Position numbers and translations under genes: made by a program. From assembly GCF_008711155.1 (NCBI RefSeq), contig NZ_VUYQ01000006.1, positions 186,001-250,000 on the forward strand: DNA of 64,000 nt. The letters run 5' to 3'. The notes beneath the pieces are model-generated. The model ran no database searches. It was not told the origin of the DNA and saw only the letters and a program-made list of their open reading frames with translations. This stretch comes from Dechloromonas sp. CZR5. GTDB taxonomy: Bacteria; Pseudomonadota; Gammaproteobacteria; Burkholderiales; Rhodocyclaceae. The stretch's first letter is position 1. Each line of letters begins with the position of its first letter. Positions 60,703 to 64,000 of this stretch are shown one piece after another.

Positions 60703-61553
60703 GCGCTCAACAGAAAATCACGGACGACGCTGATCTGGTCATCCGATTGGAACATCGGGGCATGGCCGACCCCGGAAATTTCAGCCAGGCGCGCGCACGG
60801 CCCGCGCGTCTCCATGCGTTGCCAGGTGTCGCGCGTCAGCAAATCCGAAAGAGCCCCCCGGATTGCCATTGTCGGGCAGGCGATCAGGTCGTAAACCGGC
60901 CACAGGTCGATATCCTTGTCGACGAAAGCCGCCCGGAACGGTTCGGCAATGCGCGGATCGTAGCGGAAGGCCCAGCGCCCGTCCGGGCGTTGCAGCACGC
61001 TTGTTTCTGCCAGGTGATACCACTGCGCCTCGGTCAACTCGCCAAAAGGCTGGCTGACGAACCTGACGTAGGCCAGCGCCTCGTCGAAGCTTGCCCAATC
61101 GGGATCGGTCCCGACATAGGTGGCAATGCGCTGCAGCGACTCGACGGTAATCAGCGGCCCGACATCGTTGAGAACCAGCTTGTGGATCGGGGTCCCATCC
61201 TGGGCGGCCAGCGCCATGCCGATCAGGCCGCCCATCGACGTTCCGACCCAATGCACGCTATCGACATTGAGCCGGGCAATCAACGTCACCATGTCGGCCA
61301 CGTACTGCGGGATGGCGTAGCCGGCCGGGTCGCGCAGACGGCCGCTGCGGCCGCGGCCGACCACATCGGGGCAGATCACGCGGTAATGTGCGGACATCGC
61401 CTCGGCCAGTGCATCGAAATCCCGCCCGTTGCGGGTCAGCCCATGAACGCAGACCAGCACGCGCGGATTGTCGCGGGCGCCCCACTCCGTATAGGCCATC
61501 CGGTGCAGCCCCGACGGCCCGATACATTGCACGGTTCGTTGTGTGAATTGCAT
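60699..61553 (-). CDS. Alpha/beta hydrolase
   Basis: 284 residues. ATG 61553 is chosen because GGAGG lies seven bases upstream; the in-frame GTG two codons earlier would clash with that site. Motifs are VLVCVHGLTRNGRDFDALAEAM, nucleophile serine in WVGTSMGGLIGMAL and catalytic histidine in ISGVGHAPMF. The VCPDVVGRGRSGRL-like segment near residue 65 is typical of 2-hydroxymuconate hydrolase/haloperoxidase-like enzymes, but the substrate cannot be assigned. Middle gene of a comEC-hydrolase-hydrolase run. Confidence 0.88.
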   Translation of the reverse strand: MQFTQRTVQCIGPSGLHRMAYTEWGARDNPRVLVCVHGLTRNGRDFDALAEAMSAHYRVICPDVVGRGRSGRLRDPAGYAIPQYVADMVTLIARLNVDSVHWVGTSMGGLIGMALAAQDGTPIHKLVLNDVGPLITVESLQRIATYVGTDPDWASFDEALAYVRFVSQPFGELTEAQWYHLAETSVLQRPDGRWAFRYDPRIAEPFRAAFVDKDIDLWPVYDLIACPTMAIRGALSDLLTRDTWQRMETRGPCARLAEISGVGHAPMFQSDDQISVVRDFLLSA

Positions 61554-61580
61554 AGCCACACCTCCTCCATCGGAAATGTA

Positions 61581-63896
61581 TCACCGGCCGTGCCAATAGC
61601 GACGATGTTCTTGCCGCCAGGCCGAAACCGACACCCCCTTCTCGCCCATGACCACGCGCAATGCGCCGTCCCGGTCGGTGCGCCAGATGCGCGCCCCGCG
61701 CTCCTCGTAGCGTCCGAGTACCTCTGGCTTGGGATGGCCGAATCGATTGCGGTAGCCGACCGGAACGATCACCTGCTCCGCCCCGACCGCCTTGAGGAAT
61801 GCCGGCGTCGACGAAGTCTTCGAAGCGTGGTGCGGAACCAGGGCGACCTCCGCACCCAGGCTGTCAGGATAACGGGCCAGCAGCGCCGCCTCGTCGGCGG
61901 CTTCGATATCGGAGGTCAGCAACATGCGCCGACCGCCCGCCTCGATGCGCAACACGCACGACAGATGATTGGGCTTGGCGTCGGTCGCATACGCTTCCAC
62001 CACCGGATGCATGACTTCGAAACCGACGCCGTCCCACGCCCAGCGCTGGCCGGCCACGCAACGCCCGCCCTGGCTGCCGGCAATCGATGAGCTAACCTGT
62101 TCGACGGAGAGCGCCGACAAGACCGAGGCCGCTCCGCCCGAATGATCGGTATCGCTGTGCGTCACCATCAGGGTATCGATCCGGGAAATCCCCTGCGCCC
62201 GCAGGTAGGGCACCACGACCCGCTGGCCGGCATCCGATTCGGCACTGTACAGGGGCCCCGGATCGTAGATCAGGGTGTGCTCCCGAGTCCTGACCACGCT
62301 GGCCAGCCCCTGCCCAACATCGAGCACGCTCACCCAGGCTTCGCCGGTTGCCGGTTTGTCGACCGGCCAGAACATGGCCGGCACGAGCAACATGCCCCCC
62401 AGCCAACGACCGGGCACGCCGCGCGGCAGGAGACAGATCGCCACCCCCAGACCGGCGGCGGCCGCAGCCCAGACAGGTGGCGCAGGCGCCGCCCAAACCG
62501 GCCATCCGGCACACCACGCCAGAAAAACCATCAACCATGCCAGCACCTGGTGCGCCAGCGCGAGTATCGGCCACCAGGGGATCACCGCGGCCAGCAGGGC
62601 CAGCGGCGTCACCACGAAGCTGACGACCGGGATGGCGAGCGCATTGGCCAACGGCGAGACCAGCGAAAATTGCTGGAAGACCAGGAGCAGCACGGGCAGC
62701 GAAGCCAAGGTCGCCGCCCATTGGACGATTCCCCAGCTACGCAGCCTGTCCCGCCAGCCACGCAACTCGCCGATCTGCGCCGAACCCACATAGAGCAGTG
62801 CGCCAACGGCGCCGAAAGAAAGCCAGAATCCGGCCGCCAGGACCGCCCAAGGATCGATGATAACGACGACCAGCAGCGCCAGGGCCAGTATGCGGCTCGC
62901 CGCGACGATGCGCCCGGAGAACATCGCCAATCCGGCCACCATCAGCATGTAGAGGGTGCGCTGGGCGGGTACCGCAAAACCGGCCAGCAAGGCATAGACC
63001 AGGGCCGCCAGGCAGCCGGCCAGCAACCCCGCCTTCTGCGCCGGCCAGCGCAGGGCCAGGGCGGGAAGACGGCGCCAGCCGAAAGACACCAGCCAACCGA
63101 CCATGGCCGCCACCATGGTCACATGCAAGCCGCTGATCGACATCAGATGCGTCGTTCCGGTCCGGTTGAACGTCGTCCACAAATCCCCCTGGACAGCTTT
63201 CTGGTCGCCTACCGCCAGGGCAACCAGAACACCGGTGAAGGGATAGGCCGCCTCGGGAAGCATGCGCTCAAACGAATCGCGCACCGACTGGCGAAACCGT
63301 TCGACGACGTAACCGGGGGACCACACCATCCCGGCCAGGCGTTGCGGCGGATTGGCGCGGATATAGCCGGTGGCGCGAATGTTCCGTTCCAGCAGCCAGG
63401 CCTCGTAGTCGAACACGCCCGGGTTGGCATTGCCATGCGGGCGCTTGAGACGCACGGTGAACCGCCAGCGTTCGCCGGCGCGCAGGGCGGGCGGCTCGTC
63501 GGCCTCGCCGGCTTGCCGACCCCGGTACCAGGAAAGCATGATCCTGCCCGGAACAATTGCGCCCGCCTGGACGTCGGACACATCGAACGCGAAGCGCGTG
63601 CCGCCGGCAAACGCCTGCGGCAACCCGGCAACGATGCCGACCACGTCGATATCGCGCCCTTCCCATTCCGCGCCCAGTTGATCGGCCAGCCGGGTTTCGG
63701 CCCGCCATCCGGCCCAAGAGATTCCGATGGCGGCACAGGCCAGCAAGGTCAGTAGCCGTACGGGCCGGTTCCGCCAGAGCAGGCCGGGCAGCGCCAAGAG
63801 CAAGCCGGCGGCCAGCCAGGGCTCCCATCCCGGGAGTGTCGGCTGCAACTGCAGGCAGAGGATACCGGCGGCGAAGGCGAGAATATTCAGGCGCAT
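61581..63896 (-). CDS. comEC: DNA internalization-related competence protein ComEC/Rec2
   Basis: 771 residues with three parts in the standard order. An N-terminal DUF4131 part is membrane-associated (LADQLGAEWEGRDIDVVGIVAGLPQAFAGGTRFAFDV). The competence channel domain has eight or more helices (TTHLMSISGLHVTMVAAMVGWLVSFGWRRLPAL is diagnostic). The C-terminal metallo-beta-lactamase-like nuclease domain includes VLDVGQGLASVV, VTHSDTDHSGGA, LLTSDIEAADEAALLARY and LVPHHASKTSS. It conducts single-stranded DNA across the inner membrane during transformation, which suggests the organism may be naturally competent. It heads a small operon with two hydrolase genes. Confidence 0.95.
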   Translation of the reverse strand: MRLNILAFAAGILCLQLQPTLPGWEPWLAAGLLLALPGLLWRNRPVRLLTLLACAAIGISWAGWRAETRLADQLGAEWEGRDIDVVGIVAGLPQAFAGGTRFAFDVSDVQAGAIVPGRIMLSWYRGRQAGEADEPPALRAGERWRFTVRLKRPHGNANPGVFDYEAWLLERNIRATGYIRANPPQRLAGMVWSPGYVVERFRQSVRDSFERMLPEAAYPFTGVLVALAVGDQKAVQGDLWTTFNRTGTTHLMSISGLHVTMVAAMVGWLVSFGWRRLPALALRWPAQKAGLLAGCLAALVYALLAGFAVPAQRTLYMLMVAGLAMFSGRIVAASRILALALLVVVIIDPWAVLAAGFWLSFGAVGALLYVGSAQIGELRGWRDRLRSWGIVQWAATLASLPVLLLVFQQFSLVSPLANALAIPVVSFVVTPLALLAAVIPWWPILALAHQVLAWLMVFLAWCAGWPVWAAPAPPVWAAAAAGLGVAICLLPRGVPGRWLGGMLLVPAMFWPVDKPATGEAWVSVLDVGQGLASVVRTREHTLIYDPGPLYSAESDAGQRVVVPYLRAQGISRIDTLMVTHSDTDHSGGAASVLSALSVEQVSSSIAGSQGGRCVAGQRWAWDGVGFEVMHPVVEAYATDAKPNHLSCVLRIEAGGRRMLLTSDIEAADEAALLARYPDSLGAEVALVPHHASKTSSTPAFLKAVGAEQVIVPVGYRNRFGHPKPEVLGRYEERGARIWRTDRDGALRVVMGEKGVSVSAWRQEHRRYWHGR

Positions 63897-64000
63897 ACCG
63901 CAATATTCAGGGAAACCCCGATTATCCGCCAGTCATATTCCCGCACCGGAAAGCAGGGCACGCACGCCAGTATTGTCCGGCCGGCTTATCCGGGATAATG

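Overview
The window is high-GC, gene-dense DNA from a Gram-negative bacterium. Outer-membrane TonB receptors, lipoproteins, TRAP and RND transporters, a RelA/Ppk stringent-response pair and two chemoreceptors fit a free-living, motile, respiring betaproteobacterium. The flavour is Rhodocyclales (Dechloromonas/Azonexus-like), but that assignment is inference from gene content only. No rRNA, tRNA or CRISPR array was seen.

Layout. 1-893: 3' part of a molybdate ABC ATPase (modC). 1131-10722: a tightly coupled five-gene signalling operon, TonB receptor - YfiR-like periplasmic protein - CHASE8 hybrid histidine kinase - REC/PAS/GGDEF*/EAL response regulator - second TonB receptor. It appears to connect outer-membrane ligand sensing to c-di-GMP hydrolysis. 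10778-15309: small stress and envelope genes (SIMPL, GlsB-like), a LysR regulator, and an extradiol-dioxygenase-like protein, cytochrome b561 and two YceI proteins. 15382-18569: a ferredoxin-NADP reductase, an outer-membrane protein and an MFS transporter. 18644-27984: a heavy-metal-type RND efflux operon (adaptor, pump, DUF3240, TolC-like) followed by a c-type/b-type cytochrome operon that ends in a QseBC-like two-component system. Both units begin with the same operator/promoter architecture of 11-bp-phased CTTAA repeats. 28054-32777: an unknown protein, a chemoreceptor, and a FinR-like LysR divergent from a second ferredoxin-NADP reductase. 32870-35457: menE and menF of menaquinone synthesis.

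35458-43290 looks like accessory DNA. It starts with a gene-free stretch holding three clustered DnaA boxes and apparent gene remnants. An iron/siderophore uptake locus follows (TonB receptor, DUF3649, PepSY, DUF3325, divergent PchR-like AraC regulator, Fur-like site), then a broken IS3-family element and a serine-rich protein of unknown function.

43291-63896 returns to ordinary chromosome: a DolP-like BON lipoprotein, a TRAP transporter with fused DctQM and TatT, a LysR/PACE efflux pair, a chemoreceptor, ppk1, a lipoprotein, a PAS/GGDEF diguanylate cyclase, a tiny membrane protein, relA, an EamA exporter, the MtfA peptidase, two alpha/beta hydrolases and comEC. Cyclic-di-GMP (one EAL, one GGDEF protein), (p)ppGpp and polyphosphate signalling are all represented.
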